64,000 nucleotides of DNA from Synechococcus sp. CC9616 (GTDB lineage Bacteria; Cyanobacteriota; Cyanobacteriia; PCC-6307; Cyanobiaceae): contig NZ_KI911558.1 of assembly GCF_000515235.1 (NCBI RefSeq), positions 1,711,466 to 1,775,465 on the forward strand, read 5' to 3'. A model generated the notes under the pieces. It was not told where the DNA came from, searched no databases, and saw only the letters and a program-made list of their open reading frames with translations. A program made the translations under genes and the position numbers. Within the stretch, counting starts at the first letter, position 1. Each line of letters begins with the position of its first letter. Positions 26,683-36,251 of the stretch are shown piece by piece.

Positions 26683-27585
26683 TTGCAACAGACGGGAGCG
26701 AGCGCTGGAGCTGATGTCGGCGCCCGTCTGGCCATCCGTCTGCTTCAAGATGCCGCTGAAAGTGGTGAACTCGACCCCTGGGATGTTGATGTCATCGCTG
26801 TCATTGACGGCTTTCTCGATCAGCTCAGCCAACGAATCGCCGTACCGAAACAGGTTGCCGCTGCCATCGCCGGCCGCGGAGGCAGTTACGAACGCGATCT
26901 CGCCGACAGCAGCGAAGCCTTTCTGGCGGCCTCCGTCCTCGTTGGACTGAAGGCGGAACTGCTTGAAGCCAGCGTTCTTCCCCCGGCACCGGAGATCGAA
27001 GAGGGCTTTGACGCTGAATTCGAGGATCAAGGTTGGTTGGATCCTGCCTTCGACCTGCCGCGACGTCCCGAGCGTCATCTGCAGCGCCGTCCTGTGGCAC
27101 CGCCGCCATTACGGCGGCCGGTCACCCTTGGCGAGCTGATCGAACAGCTGGAATCGATCGCGGAGCAACTGGAATCCGATGAGCTCCAACAGAAACGGCG
27201 CCAGCGTCAGAAGCGCTACAGCGATCGTGAAGCCATCGCCCAGGTGGCCAACCTGGCTCACCGTGAAAAGCTGCCGGAAACAACCGCGGCCCTTGGTGTC
27301 TTTCTCAACGGCTGGGAAGAGGCCCTGAACTGGCTTGATTTCGAAGCTCTCGTGGACCAGTGGCGCGATGCCGCTGCAGCAGACCTCGACACCGATCGGG
27401 TTGGCGTGTTTTGGGCTCTGTTGTTTTTGTCCTCCCAGGGACGGGTGGAGCTGGAACAACTGGAGTGGCTACATGCCCCCTTACGGCTGCGCAGGATTCC
27501 GGCGGCCGGATCCGTAACGCAATTGCCGATCAGCAATCTCGACGTGCCAGCTTCAGTGCCGACCAGCGGCCCCGTGGCGGCCTGA
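26683..27585 (+). CDS. scpA: Segregation and condensation protein A
   Basis: A 300-residue kleisin-like protein: ARLAIRLLQDAAESGELDPW and DVDVIAVIDGFLDQLSQ at the N-terminus (SMC head-binding part), a variable acidic centre with ERHLQRRPVAPPPLRRP, and a C-terminal winged helix containing FWALLFLSSQGRVELEQLEW. It links SMC heads in chromosome organisation. TTG 26683 is the only clear start before the conserved region. ScpB is not adjacent. The middle is longer and more Arg-rich than in Bacillus ScpA. Confidence 0.9.
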   Translation: MQQTGASAGADVGARLAIRLLQDAAESGELDPWDVDVIAVIDGFLDQLSQRIAVPKQVAAAIAGRGGSYERDLADSSEAFLAASVLVGLKAELLEASVLPPAPEIEEGFDAEFEDQGWLDPAFDLPRRPERHLQRRPVAPPPLRRPVTLGELIEQLESIAEQLESDELQQKRRQRQKRYSDREAIAQVANLAHREKLPETTAALGVFLNGWEEALNWLDFEALVDQWRDAAAADLDTDRVGVFWALLFLSSQGRVELEQLEWLHAPLRLRRIPAAGSVTQLPISNLDVPASVPTSGPVAA

Positions 27586-27628
27586 AGCACGGTTTAATGT
27601 TCGACATCTTGTGGAGCCTGCAACGCCT

Positions 27629-28807
27629 ATGAAGGCGATGATCCTTGCGGCTGGCAAAGGGACGAGGGTTCAGCCGATCACCCATGTGATCCCCAAACCC
27701 ATGATTCCCATCCTGCAGAAGCCGGTGATGGAATTCCTCCTTGAGCTGCTCAAGGAGCACGGGTTCAAAGAAGTGATGGTGAATGTCTCTCACCTGGCCG
27801 AAGAAATTGAAAATTATTTTCGGGACGGTCAACGCTTTGGCGTGGAGATCGCTTACAGCTTTGAGGGCTGCATTGAAGATGGTGAGCTGATCGGCAACGC
27901 CCTGGGATCAGCTGGCGGACTGAAGAAGATTCAGGATTTTCAACACTTCTTCGACGACACCTTCGTCGTGATGTGCGGCGATGCTCTGATTGATCTGGAC
28001 CTCACCGAAGCGGTGCGACGACATCGCGAGAAGGGTGCACTGGCCAGTCTGGTCACCAAGAGAGTTCCCAAAGATCAGGTGAGCAGCTACGGCGTTGTCG
28101 TGACTGACGATGAAGACAGAATCTCTCATTTCCAGGAAAAGCCGAAGGTTGATGAAGCCCTCAGCGACACGATCAACACGGGTATCTACATCTTCGAACC
28201 GGAAATTTTTGATCACATCCCTTCCGGTGTTTCGTTCGACATCGGCTCGGATCTGTTTCCGAAGTTGGCATCAATCGGTGCACCCTTTTATGCCATCCCC
28301 ATGGATTTTGAATGGGTGGACATCGGCAAGGTTCCTGATTACTGGCAGGCCATCCGAAGTGTGCTTCTAGGGGATGTGCGTCAGGTTGAAATTCCAGGCA
28401 AGGAAGTTCGTCCTGGTGTTTACGCCGGTCTGAACGTCGCAGCGGATTGGAACAAGATCAATGTCACCGGCCCTGTGTACGTGGGTGGCATGACCAAAAT
28501 CGAAGATGGAGCGACCATCATTGGGCCATCAATGATTGGCCCCAGCTGCCACATCTGTGAAGGGGCCGTGATTGATAACTCGATCATCTTTGACTACTCA
28601 CGCATCGGCGCAGGGGTGCAATTGCTTGAGAAGCTTGTGTTCGGCCGCTACTGCGTTGGCAAGGATGGGGACCACTTCGATCTTCAAGAAGCGGCTCTGG
28701 ACTGGCTGATCACCGATGCCCGCCGTCAGGACCTGGTGGAGCCCTCTCCACAGCAGAAAGCCATGGCAGAACTGCTGGGAACCGACCTCACCCCGGCAGC
28801 GAGCTGA
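27629..28807 (+). CDS. Sugar-1-phosphate nucleotidyltransferase with a left-handed beta-helix tail
   Basis: A 392-residue protein. The N-terminal Rossmann domain starts MKAMILAAGKGTRVQPITHV, followed by PKPMIPILQKPVMEFLLELL, MCGDALIDLDLTEAV and TGIYIFEPEIFDHIP. The C-terminal part (about 260-350) shows the hexapeptide-repeat pattern GATIIGPSMIGPSCHICEGA. This resembles mannose-1-phosphate guanylyltransferase or glucose-1-phosphate thymidylyl/cytidylyltransferases that feed polysaccharide synthesis. Substrate cannot be fixed from sequence alone. ATG 27629 is preferred to GTG 27611 because the fold begins directly there. It overlaps metF convergently by 20 bases. Confidence 0.88.
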   Translation: MKAMILAAGKGTRVQPITHVIPKPMIPILQKPVMEFLLELLKEHGFKEVMVNVSHLAEEIENYFRDGQRFGVEIAYSFEGCIEDGELIGNALGSAGGLKKIQDFQHFFDDTFVVMCGDALIDLDLTEAVRRHREKGALASLVTKRVPKDQVSSYGVVVTDDEDRISHFQEKPKVDEALSDTINTGIYIFEPEIFDHIPSGVSFDIGSDLFPKLASIGAPFYAIPMDFEWVDIGKVPDYWQAIRSVLLGDVRQVEIPGKEVRPGVYAGLNVAADWNKINVTGPVYVGGMTKIEDGATIIGPSMIGPSCHICEGAVIDNSIIFDYSRIGAGVQLLEKLVFGRYCVGKDGDHFDLQEAALDWLITDARRQDLVEPSPQQKAMAELLGTDLTPAAS

Positions 28808-29681
28808 AACCAGCCATCTCAAGAATCAGGGGAATTCTCTCCTCTGCCTTGATGGCCATGAGGTGCACTCCCTGAACAATGCCGGTGTAACGGCGCACCT
28901 GTTCAGAGGCAATCGCCACGCCTTCCTCGGCTGGATTTGGAGCGCCTTCCAAACGGGAGATCAACTCTTCAGGGATGCAGGCACCCGGCACCACACGGTT
29001 GATGAATCGTGCATTCTTCGCCGACTTCAGCAGAAACACGCCAGCGAGCACGGGTATCTCCATCGGCCCTGCCAGTTCCTTCTGAAAACGCTCCAGAGCC
29101 TGCGGATCCATCACCATCTGCGTCTGAACGAAGCGGGCGCCAGCCTCGCGTTTGCGCATCAGTCGTCGCTGCAGTCCGCTCCAGCTCCGGGATTGGGGAT
29201 CGGCCGCACATCCAGCGAACAGCTCGGTCGCGCCATCTGCCAGTGAGCCCCCGTTGGGATCTTCGCCGCGATTGAAGGCGTCCACCTGACCCAGCAGCTT
29301 CACGGACTCGAACTCATTCACAGGGCGAGCCGTCTGCTGATCTCCGGCTTTGACCGGATCGCCCGTCAGGCAGAGAAGATTTCGGATCCCAAGCGCATGG
29401 GCTCCGAGCAGATCCGACTGAAGCGCGATGCGATTGCGATCGCGACATGCAAGTTGCCACACCGGCTCCAGGCCGGCATCGAGCAGCAACCGACACACGG
29501 CAAGGCTGCTCATCCGCATCACCGCCCGACTGCCATCGGTCACGTTGATGGCATGAACACGCCCACTCAGATCGGTTGCCATAGCCAAGGTATGGACAGG
29601 ATCAGCCCCACGAGGCGGCATCACCTCCGCAGTGATCGCGGCTTTCCCTGCTTCTAAAACGCGCTGTAGCGCCGTCTTCAA
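28788..29681 (-). CDS. metF: Methylenetetrahydrofolate reductase
   Basis: A 297-residue TIM-barrel flavoprotein containing AITAEVMPPRGADPVHTL, INVTDGSRAVMRMSSLAV, CRDRNRIALQSDLLGAHALG, LCLTGDP and ARFVQTQMVMDP. It reduces 5,10-methylene-THF to 5-methyl-THF for methionine synthesis. The V-MPPRG start region is the actinobacterial/cyanobacterial variant, in place of the E. coli EFFPP. It is divergent from pedR over 82 bases. Confidence 0.92.
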   Translation of the reverse strand: MKTALQRVLEAGKAAITAEVMPPRGADPVHTLAMATDLSGRVHAINVTDGSRAVMRMSSLAVCRLLLDAGLEPVWQLACRDRNRIALQSDLLGAHALGIRNLLCLTGDPVKAGDQQTARPVNEFESVKLLGQVDAFNRGEDPNGGSLADGATELFAGCAADPQSRSWSGLQRRLMRKREAGARFVQTQMVMDPQALERFQKELAGPMEIPVLAGVFLLKSAKNARFINRVVPGACIPEELISRLEGAPNPAEEGVAIASEQVRRYTGIVQGVHLMAIKAEERIPLILEMAGFSSLPG

Positions 29682-29763
29682 ACCCTGTTCCGTTTCGGCA
29701 ATTCACTATGGAGGATCAATGTGGATTCGGGGCCTAGCATTGGCGCAAAGGGGCGTGTGGACC

Positions 29764-30042
29764 ATGACATCCGCTGAATCGTCCGATCCCCTCAACATTT
29801 CCCTGTCCACCCGGGAAATCGAAATTATCGAATTGGTTGCTGAAGGCCTCACCAATCAGGAGATTGCTGACAAGCTCACCATCAGCAAGCGGACGGTGGA
29901 TAACCACGTGAGCAACGTCTTCACCAAAACCGGTTCAAAGAATCGCGTGGCGCTGTTGAACTGGGCGATGGACAACGGCAGGATCTGCCGCGATGGATTC
30001 AACTGCTGCGCCCTCCCCGAGGCTGAGCACCACGAACCCTGA
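29764..30042 (+). CDS. pedR: LuxR-type redox regulator PedR
   Basis: A 92-residue, essentially stand-alone GerE/LuxR DNA-binding domain: LSTREIEIIELVAEGLTNQE, IADKLTISKRTVDNHVSNVF and a Cys-bearing tail GRICRDGFNCCALP (Cys75, Cys81, Cys82). Size and tail match PedR (Ssl0564 of Synechocystis), described as a thioredoxin-linked regulator that responds to photosynthetic electron transport. ATG 29764 is chosen; the upstream open frame crosses the metF promoter region. The 3' end overlaps a small minus-strand ORF. Confidence 0.9.
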   Translation: MTSAESSDPLNISLSTREIEIIELVAEGLTNQEIADKLTISKRTVDNHVSNVFTKTGSKNRVALLNWAMDNGRICRDGFNCCALPEAEHHEP

Positions 30043-30178
30043 TGGCCGCTGGCTCCGGCAGGGTCTGCAATGAGCTGGGGGAGAGCGGAATCTCAAACAG
30101 CGCGGCGTAATCCAGACAAGCCTCAAGGCTGTTGCCCACGAATCGGAGCATGCCTTCTCTGTCGTAGAGACCGACCAT
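29999..30178 (-). CDS. Hypothetical 59-aa protein
   Basis: An open frame from ATG 30178 (or TTG 30184) reading MVGLYDREGMLRFVGNSLEA, then CLDYAALFEIPLSPSSLQTL. It begins like a compact folded domain with a beta hairpin and a helix, so it looks more like a real small protein than a shadow. Its 3' third overlaps the pedR 3' end in antisense. I do not recognise the family. A transcript from here would run antisense to pedR. Confidence 0.5.
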   Translation of the reverse strand: MVGLYDREGMLRFVGNSLEACLDYAALFEIPLSPSSLQTLPEPAAIRVRGAQPRGGRSS

Positions 30179-30246
30179 GGCCAAAAGCCGCGAGGACTGA
30201 GTTCCTGTAAATCTAAAGGAAATCGAAAGACGGATCCACTGTTGTG

Positions 30247-30753
30247 TCAGAGCAGGCCAAAACGACGACGCTCCTGCGCTGACCAGCTAGTTAGCGGCTG
30301 AGAAGCCAGGACGGCATTGGCCCAGCGGGACTCCCCGGTCAGCTCCTTGCCGCACCAGTTCGGCAACCTGAGGGCCCGATCAGCTCGGTCCAGTTCAACC
30401 TCCGCCAGAACCAACGGAGCATTATTGCCGGAAAAGCAATCCACCACCCAGTCACCACCCTCGAGCTCAAGGGCGTAACGGGTCTTCTCAAGGCGGTGGG
30501 GGGCCAGCGCCCAGAGAGCTTCCGCGTCATCAGCTGGGATCGAATATTCGAACTCATGGCGGGCGATGCCACTGGAATCTGCGGCGGCCTTCAACGTGAG
30601 CCAGGCCAAGCCATCGCTCTTCATCCGAATGCGCACTGTGATTCCCTCAGCACTCGAGGCCAGATATCCCTGGCGCAGCGTCTGCGGTGGTCCTGCAAGC
30701 GATCTCCAATCGTCACCCGTGACCAGAAAGCGGCGCTCGATCTCCAGTGCCAT
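30247..30753 (-). CDS. CYTH-domain (triphosphate tunnel metalloenzyme) protein
   Basis: A 168-residue protein starting MALEIERRFLVTGDDWRSLA, with the defining ExExK-type signature EIERRFLV and the tunnel-strand residues TVRIRMKSDGLAWLTLK, HEFEYSIPADDAEAL, EKTRYALEL and LAEVELDRAD. Members hydrolyse triphosphates, including inorganic triphosphate and ThTP, or form cAMP; the substrate here is unknown. ATG 30753 follows the nadK stop by 2 bases, so it is part of the ndhA-I-G-E-nadK run. The longer open frame is a shadow over nadK. Confidence 0.87.
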   Translation of the reverse strand: MALEIERRFLVTGDDWRSLAGPPQTLRQGYLASSAEGITVRIRMKSDGLAWLTLKAAADSSGIARHEFEYSIPADDAEALWALAPHRLEKTRYALELEGGDWVVDCFSGNNAPLVLAEVELDRADRALRLPNWCGKELTGESRWANAVLASQPLTSWSAQERRRFGLL

Positions 30754-30755
30754 GT

Positions 30756-31706
30756 CTAGTTCGGGGAGGGCTGACTTGCCGTGAGACTGCTGGCCCAGTG
30801 CAGTTTGTGGGCGAGGGTGCGGTAGTACGAAGGGCTCTGATTCAGCAGAACCATCAGGGCATGGTGACGGGCCTGCTGCACCACACAACATTCGCCAGGC
30901 TCCATCACGGTGCAGCCAACACCGTCCTTCCACAGCTTGATGCGGTGATCAGCATCACCCAGGGGCCAGATCACCAACCTGGCTCGGGGGGGCACAACGA
31001 GCGTTCGGCTTGAAAGGCTCATCGGGCAAATCGGAGCCACCACCATTGCCTCGATCCCTGGATGGAGGATCGGTCCTCCAGCCGCCAGGGCATAACCGGT
31101 GGATCCTGTCGGAGTGGAGAGGATCAGTCCATCACCACGCATCTGATCGACAACCTCACCATCGATCTCCAGCTCGAGCGTGCATGTGGGAGAAATCTCA
31201 TCGCGATAGGCCCTCAGATAGAAGTCGTTGAGAGCCCAGTGATGTTCTTCGTCGTCCTCAATATCCGGTTGCTGAAGCAACGCCGGTGAATCAGCCCGTT
31301 CCTCAGCAGATCGACGATCCACCATCGCCTGCAGCATCAAACGGCGTTCAATCGCAAATTGGTCATTCAGCAATCGCTGCCAGATTTCATCACCTTGCAA
31401 CACACGTTTGTCGTGGGTCAGAAAACCCAGATGCCCGCCGACATTGATGCTGAGGATAGGAATGTCATGAACAGCAAGATGGCGAGCAGCACCAAGAACT
31501 GTTCCATCCCCTCCGAGAACCACAGCCAGATCCGGCATGGAGTCCTCATTGGCCAGCAGACCGGGGAAGGGATTCACCCGGGCCCCTGACATGGCTGTGA
31601 CCACGTGGATACCGAGGTTCTGAAGCTCAGCAGCACATTGACGTGCTTCTCTCTGGGCCGGCTGGCTTTCGGCCCGGTAGATCACCCAGACCCGCTCAAG
31701 ACGCAT
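30756..31706 (-). CDS. nadK: NAD kinase
   Basis: A 316-residue kinase with the GGDGT motif in [17 protein letters not shown], the conserved [11 protein letters not shown] and the NAD-binding segment [16 protein letters not shown], followed by [15 protein letters not shown]. It makes NADP+ from NAD+ and ATP or polyphosphate. It follows ndhE by 18 bases, which couples NADP supply to an electron-transport operon. Cyanobacteria often carry two NAD kinases; this is probably one of them. Confidence 0.95.
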   Translation of the reverse strand: MRLERVWVIYRAESQPAQREARQCAAELQNLGIHVVTAMSGARVNPFPGLLANEDSMPDLAVVLGGDGTVLGAARHLAVHDIPILSINVGGHLGFLTHDKRVLQGDEIWQRLLNDQFAIERRLMLQAMVDRRSAEERADSPALLQQPDIEDDEEHHWALNDFYLRAYRDEISPTCTLELEIDGEVVDQMRGDGLILSTPTGSTGYALAAGGPILHPGIEAMVVAPICPMSLSSRTLVVPPRARLVIWPLGDADHRIKLWKDGVGCTVMEPGECCVVQQARHHALMVLLNQSPSYYRTLAHKLHWASSLTASQPSPN

Positions 31707-31724
31707 GGACCCGTTGGATGGCGA

Positions 31725-32054
31725 TTACCAGCGGAGCAGGTTGAACTGTTCCATATCAACCGTAACTCGGTTGCGGTAAAGCGACAGCAGGATGGCGAGC
31801 CCAACCGCTGCCTCAGCTGCAGCCACAGTGATCACAAACACGGCAAACACCTGACCTCGGATGAGATCGCCATCCACGTATGAGGAAAAGGCCATGAGGT
31901 TGATATTCACACCATTGAGCATCAGTTCGATACTCATCAACACCCGAACAGCGTTGCGACTGTTGATCAAACCCCAGACACCGATGCAGAACAACAGCGC
32001 CGCCAGGAGCAGGTATGCCTGAAGGGAAGGAAGTCCGGAAACAAAGTCGTTCAT
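31725..32054 (-). CDS. ndhE: NAD(P)H-quinone oxidoreductase subunit 4L
   Basis: A 109-residue protein with three membrane helices: [39 protein letters not shown] and [20 protein letters not shown]. The membrane Glu residues in SIELMLN and AAEAAVG are the conserved NuoK proton-path residues. ATG 32054 ([12 protein letters not shown]) is preferred to the longer frame, which runs into ndhG. It is the last NDH gene of the ndhA-I-G-E operon. Confidence 0.95.
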   Translation of the reverse strand: MNDFVSGLPSLQAYLLLAALLFCIGVWGLINSRNAVRVLMSIELMLNGVNINLMAFSSYVDGDLIRGQVFAVFVITVAAAEAAVGLAILLSLYRNRVTVDMEQFNLLRW

Positions 32055-32070
32055 CGATCGAGGCAGGGGC

Positions 32071-32673
32071 TCAGGAGGGGCGGCGGTCGAGCAGGAGAGG
32101 CGTACGGGCTTTTTCAATCAGGCCCTGATCAGCGGCTTCTCCGGTGGCCACATCCGTGGCCAGCACATCGCGACGGGCGAGAACTATGGCGCCAATCATG
32201 GCCATCAGCAGGAGAACCGAAGCGACTTCGAAAGGAAGCAGGTAATCCGTGAACAGGTGCTCACCGATCCTGGCCGTGGCCTCCTCTCCAACAACCGGAG
32301 GACCGGGCAAGGACCATGGGGTCGTGACGATGACGCGCACGAGCAGGGCTAAGAGCCCAAAGCAGACACCTGCAGAAACGAAACGCCGAAGATTGAGACG
32401 ATCAATCGCTTTGAGATCCTCGCGTTTGTTCACAAGCATGATCGCGAACAGGATCAGAACGTTGATGGCTCCCACGTAGACGAGCACCTGAGCTGCCGCA
32501 ACGAAACTGGCATTCAGGAGCAGGTAGAGCCCAGCCACTGCCATGAACACGCCGCCCAGCAGAAACGCTGAGTAGACGATGTTGCTGAGCAGAACAACAC
32601 CGAGGGCTCCAGCCACGACGACGGCAGAGAGCACCACGAAACAAATGAGCTCAGTGGTTCCAGCGATGGTCAT
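32071..32673 (-). CDS. ndhG: NAD(P)H-quinone oxidoreductase subunit 6
   Basis: A 200-residue membrane protein with five helices: [60 protein letters not shown] (with the NuoJ-type [14 protein letters not shown] signature), [10 protein letters not shown]-like and [18 protein letters not shown]. It starts 4 bases inside ndhI. It belongs to the membrane arm next to NdhA and NdhE. Confidence 0.95.
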   Translation of the reverse strand: MTIAGTTELICFVVLSAVVVAGALGVVLLSNIVYSAFLLGGVFMAVAGLYLLLNASFVAAAQVLVYVGAINVLILFAIMLVNKREDLKAIDRLNLRRFVSAGVCFGLLALLVRVIVTTPWSLPGPPVVGEEATARIGEHLFTDYLLPFEVASVLLLMAMIGAIVLARRDVLATDVATGEAADQGLIEKARTPLLLDRRPS

Positions 32674-33317
32674 CCCTCAGCCTCCTCCGCTTGATCGGCT
32701 GATTGTCCTGCATCCTCAGACCTGGATGGTTTGGGTGGTTCCAGAGTTTCAAGCACTTGCGCCGGCAGTTTCCCGGCCCGAGGCCGATCCGGAGCCACAC
32801 CGTGTGGTGACATCTCTCCGGCAGGCAGGTAAGCCAGCTCTCTCAGGGGGCGAACCGATGGATCCGTGGTGACGCTGGTGGGCAGGCGACCAAGAGCGAC
32901 ATTGTCGTAATTGAGGCTGTGACGATCGAAGGCTGCCAACTCGTACTCCTCGGTCATCGAGAGGCAGTTTGTTGGGCAATACTCCACGCAATTTCCGCAG
33001 AAAATGCAAACGCCGAAGTCGATCGAATAGTTCCGCAGCTCCTTTTTCTTCGTGGCCTTGTTCATCACCCAATCAACCACCGGAAGGTTGATGGGACAGA
33101 CGCGAACACAGACCTCACAGGCGATGCACTTATCGAACTCGTAGTGAATCCGTCCGCGATAACGCTCGGAAGGAATGAGCTTCTCGTAGGGATACTGCAC
33201 CGTGACCGGACGGCGCTTCATGTGATCGAAGGTGACCGAAAAGCCCTGGGCGAGATTGCGCGCGGCATCGACCGCATCGCGCGTGTAATCACCGACCTGT
33301 CTGAGAAATCCGAACAT
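32670..33317 (-). CDS. ndhI: NAD(P)H-quinone oxidoreductase subunit I (2x[4Fe-4S])
   Basis: A 215-residue ferredoxin-like subunit. Two cluster motifs are clear: [16 protein letters not shown] and [18 protein letters not shown]. The N-terminal region ([20 protein letters not shown]) is typical of NdhI. It passes electrons from ferredoxin toward plastoquinone at the arm junction. Beyond about residue 165 a Pro/Lys/Glu-rich tail ([20 protein letters not shown]) is longer than in plastid NdhI. Confidence 0.96.
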   Translation of the reverse strand: MFGFLRQVGDYTRDAVDAARNLAQGFSVTFDHMKRRPVTVQYPYEKLIPSERYRGRIHYEFDKCIACEVCVRVCPINLPVVDWVMNKATKKKELRNYSIDFGVCIFCGNCVEYCPTNCLSMTEEYELAAFDRHSLNYDNVALGRLPTSVTTDPSVRPLRELAYLPAGEMSPHGVAPDRPRAGKLPAQVLETLEPPKPSRSEDAGQSADQAEEAEG

Positions 33318-33390
33318 GGACTTTGGAGACGTGGAGGAGGAACGTCAGGAACCTGCGCCCATGATGACGGCACAGAGGCTGGCGAGAGGG

Positions 33391-34512
33391 TCAGCCGCCA
33401 AAAGCAACTGGGAATGCCAGCTTTAACGCTGCCGTCACCAGCAGGTTGACCAGCGACAGAGGCAAGAGAAATTTCCAGCCGAGATCAAGCAACTGGTCGA
33501 TGCGCACACGGGGAGTACTCCAGCGCAGGAGGATGGCCACAAACACCAGCAGATAGGCCTTCAGCACGGTCATCACAATGCCAACGGACCCTGTGATCAC
33601 CTGCACAACTGGGGCATCGATGGGCTGACCAAGCCAGCCGGCGAGCCACTCCACTGGAATCGGGAACCCCCATCCACCCAGATAGAGGACCGACACCAAC
33701 ACGGCCGAGAGCACGAGGTTGATGTAACCGGCGAGGTAGAAGAGGGCGAATTTCATGCCGGCGTACTCGGTCTGGTAACCGGCCACCAGTTCCTCCTCCG
33801 CCTCAGGAAGGTCGAACGGCAGGCGCTCACATTCGGCCAGTGCGCAGATCCAGAAGATCAGAAAACCCACCGGCTGCCGCCAGATGTTCCAGCTCAGGAT
33901 GCCGGCACCGGTCTGCTGGCCAACGATGTCAACCGTGCTGAGTGAGTTGCTCATCATCACGATTGCCAGCACCGCAAGAGCCAGAGGAATTTCGTAGCTG
34001 ATCGACTGGGCAGCGGCCCTCAGGCCTCCCAGCAGGGAATATTTGTTGTTCGAGGCATATCCACTCATCAACAATCCGATCGGTTGGATGCTGCTGAAAG
34101 CGATCCACAGAAAGATTCCGACTCCGACATTGCTGATCAACAGGTTCTGACCGAACGGAATGATCAGCCAGGACACAATCACCGGGACGACCACTAGGAC
34201 CGGGCCCAGAGTGAACAGCAGGCTGTCAGCCCTGGCCGGAATGATGTCTTCCTTGACCAACAGCTTGAGACCATCGGCCAGGGGCTGAAGAATGCCGAGA
34301 GCACCGGCATATTCAGGACCGATGCGCTGCTGAACAGCAGCGGAAATCTTGCGTTCCAGCCAAACCGACACCAGAACACCGACCACGGCGGCGACCAGCA
34401 CCAAAAGCATCGGCAGGGGCAGCCAGAGCAGGCGTGCTGCCTGAGCAGACAGTCCAAGTCCCTGCATGGCCTGGCTGAAGCTCAGTTCGAGGTCCAGTCC
34501 CGGGCTCACCAT
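33391..34512 (-). CDS. ndhA: NAD(P)H-quinone oxidoreductase subunit 1
   Basis: A 373-residue, eight-helix subunit forming the quinone-tunnel base. Conserved motifs are [54 protein letters not shown] and [19 protein letters not shown]. It heads the ndhA-I-G-E-nadK-CYTH run. The spacer to ndhI is about 70 bases with no clear feature. gltA lies 24 bases upstream on the same strand and may share the transcript. Confidence 0.96.
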   Translation of the reverse strand: MVSPGLDLELSFSQAMQGLGLSAQAARLLWLPLPMLLVLVAAVVGVLVSVWLERKISAAVQQRIGPEYAGALGILQPLADGLKLLVKEDIIPARADSLLFTLGPVLVVVPVIVSWLIIPFGQNLLISNVGVGIFLWIAFSSIQPIGLLMSGYASNNKYSLLGGLRAAAQSISYEIPLALAVLAIVMMSNSLSTVDIVGQQTGAGILSWNIWRQPVGFLIFWICALAECERLPFDLPEAEEELVAGYQTEYAGMKFALFYLAGYINLVLSAVLVSVLYLGGWGFPIPVEWLAGWLGQPIDAPVVQVITGSVGIVMTVLKAYLLVFVAILLRWSTPRVRIDQLLDLGWKFLLPLSLVNLLVTAALKLAFPVAFGG

Positions 34513-34536
34513 TGCGTTGCCTGAAGTTCCTGCAAC

Positions 34537-35727
34537 TTAAGCGGCCGAAGCCTGGGGACGCTCATTGATGGGGATCCAAGCGCGAGGTTCGGAACCCGAA
34601 TAGATCTGGGACGGACGGAAGATGCGGTTCGCACCCAACTGCTCACGCCAGTGAGCAAGCCAGCCGGCCACCCTCGAGATGGCAAAAACAGGGGTGAACA
34701 GATCCCTTGGAATGCCCAGCTTTCGATAAACCAAACCCGAATAGAAGTCGACATTCGGATAGATCCCCTTGGCACCAAGACGGGATTCCGCCTCCTGCTC
34801 GAGGGCACGGGCGACGTCGTACAACGCATCGTGTCCGAAGCGGGCAAACATTTCCTCGGCAAGTGATTGCAGGATGACCGCACGGGGATCCTTCACCTTG
34901 TATTCACGGTGACCGAAGCCCATGATCTTGCGCTTTGCCGCAATGGCTTCGTCGAGATAAGCGCCCGCATTGGCGGGAGAACCGATCTGCTCGAGCATCG
35001 CCAGAACATCCTCATTGGCGCCGCCATGGAGAGGTCCGGCCAGGGTGCCAACGGCGGAAGCCACAACCGCATAAGGATCGGTGAGGGTGCTGGCGGTGAC
35101 CCGGGCACTGAAGGTGCTGGCATTGAGGCTGTGCTCCGCATGGAGGATCAGACAGCGATCAAAAATCCTTGCGGCCAGCGGATCCGGTTCACGCTCGGTG
35201 AGCATGTACAGGAAATTGGCCGAGTAGGCGAGATCATCCCTGGGTTGAATCGGGTCTTGGCCTTTCCGTATCAGCTGGAAGGCCGCCACCATCGTCGGGA
35301 TCTTCGCGATCAGACGCACAACGGCGTCATAGATGTACTGCGGGTCATCGATCGCTCGGCGCGAATAAAACAACCCAAGCGAGGCGGCGCTGGACTGCAG
35401 GGCATCCATCGGATGTCCCGTCGCCGGGAAGCACTTCATCATGTCCCGCACCCGGAAACTGACGCGCCGGTGCATCTGCACCTGATGCTCAAAGTCAGCG
35501 AGCTGGTCCCGGGTTGGCAGTTCACCCCAGATCAGCAGGAAGGCGGTCTCAAGGAAGCTGCTGTTGGTCGCCAGCTCAGCAATGGGAAACCCTCGATACG
35601 TGAGCAGGCCCTCCTGTCCCTCGATATCGCAGATCGCCGATTGGGTGGCAGGGACCCCATCGAGACCTGGCCTGAGTTCGATTCCAGTGCGCGCATGGCG
35701 CAGTTCGCCTGACTGCTGTTGAGCCAC
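34537..35727 (-). CDS. gltA: Citrate synthase
   Basis: A 396-residue type II citrate synthase. Active-site His are in LHAEHSLNASTFSAR and GFGHREYKVKDPRA, and acetyl-CoA/oxaloacetate regions in GPLHGGANEDVLAM and YPNVDFYSGLVYRKLG. It makes citrate for the branched TCA pathway that provides 2-oxoglutarate for nitrogen assimilation. The N-terminus MAQQQSGELRHA is short. It is followed by ndhA after 24 bases. Confidence 0.96.
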   Translation of the reverse strand: MAQQQSGELRHARTGIELRPGLDGVPATQSAICDIEGQEGLLTYRGFPIAELATNSSFLETAFLLIWGELPTRDQLADFEHQVQMHRRVSFRVRDMMKCFPATGHPMDALQSSAASLGLFYSRRAIDDPQYIYDAVVRLIAKIPTMVAAFQLIRKGQDPIQPRDDLAYSANFLYMLTEREPDPLAARIFDRCLILHAEHSLNASTFSARVTASTLTDPYAVVASAVGTLAGPLHGGANEDVLAMLEQIGSPANAGAYLDEAIAAKRKIMGFGHREYKVKDPRAVILQSLAEEMFARFGHDALYDVARALEQEAESRLGAKGIYPNVDFYSGLVYRKLGIPRDLFTPVFAISRVAGWLAHWREQLGANRIFRPSQIYSGSEPRAWIPINERPQASAA

Positions 35728-35765
35728 CGCCCTGTTACCTCTAAAGAAAACCTAGGCCGGACGGT

Positions 35766-36251
35766 TCAGGCCTTCACGGGATCGAGCAGCAAGGCCGGGC
35801 GCAGCAAAGCCTGCAGCTCCCAATGGCAATCAAAACCATGCACGTGGATCAGGCCGGCCTTCTTCAGGGCAATGGCTCTGGATGGCAGCCCGAGCAGGTC
35901 GGAGGCCAGCCAACTCAGATCTGGTTCATGGCCGACCAAACAAACCCGTCCCGTGAGCTGGCGAACCAACGCGAGGACGTCTCCACCGGGCAGGAGAGCC
36001 TGATGAAGCTCAAGCATCGGCGCCAGACCAGCACCCACAGCAATCTGAGCCGTTTCCAAAGCGCGTTGGTAAGGACTGGTGATCAGACGATCGACCTGCA
36101 CACCGCGCTGGACAAGGGCACTGGCCACAGCATGCGCGCGGCGCTGGCCCCTGGCGGTCAGCGCCCTGTCTGGATGATCGAGCCCATCAAGACGCTCCTC
36201 AGCAATCCCATGACGCAACAACAGCAGGTCAACCGAGTTCGAGGCGGGCAT
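35766..36251 (-). CDS. sixA: SixA-type phosphohistidine phosphatase
   Basis: A 161-residue histidine phosphatase with the RHG motif in VDLLLLRHGIAEERLDGLDH, LTARGQRRAHAVA, ITSPYQRALETAQIA and the second catalytic His in VCLVGHEPDLSWLA. Minimal size fits SixA, which removes phosphate from a His in signalling proteins. ATG 36251 is preferred, since earlier codons lie in the 3' end of the upstream DUF3352 gene, which it overlaps by 23 bases. Confidence 0.85.
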   Translation of the reverse strand: MPASNSVDLLLLRHGIAEERLDGLDHPDRALTARGQRRAHAVASALVQRGVQVDRLITSPYQRALETAQIAVGAGLAPMLELHQALLPGGDVLALVRQLTGRVCLVGHEPDLSWLASDLLGLPSRAIALKKAGLIHVHGFDCHWELQALLRPALLLDPVKA

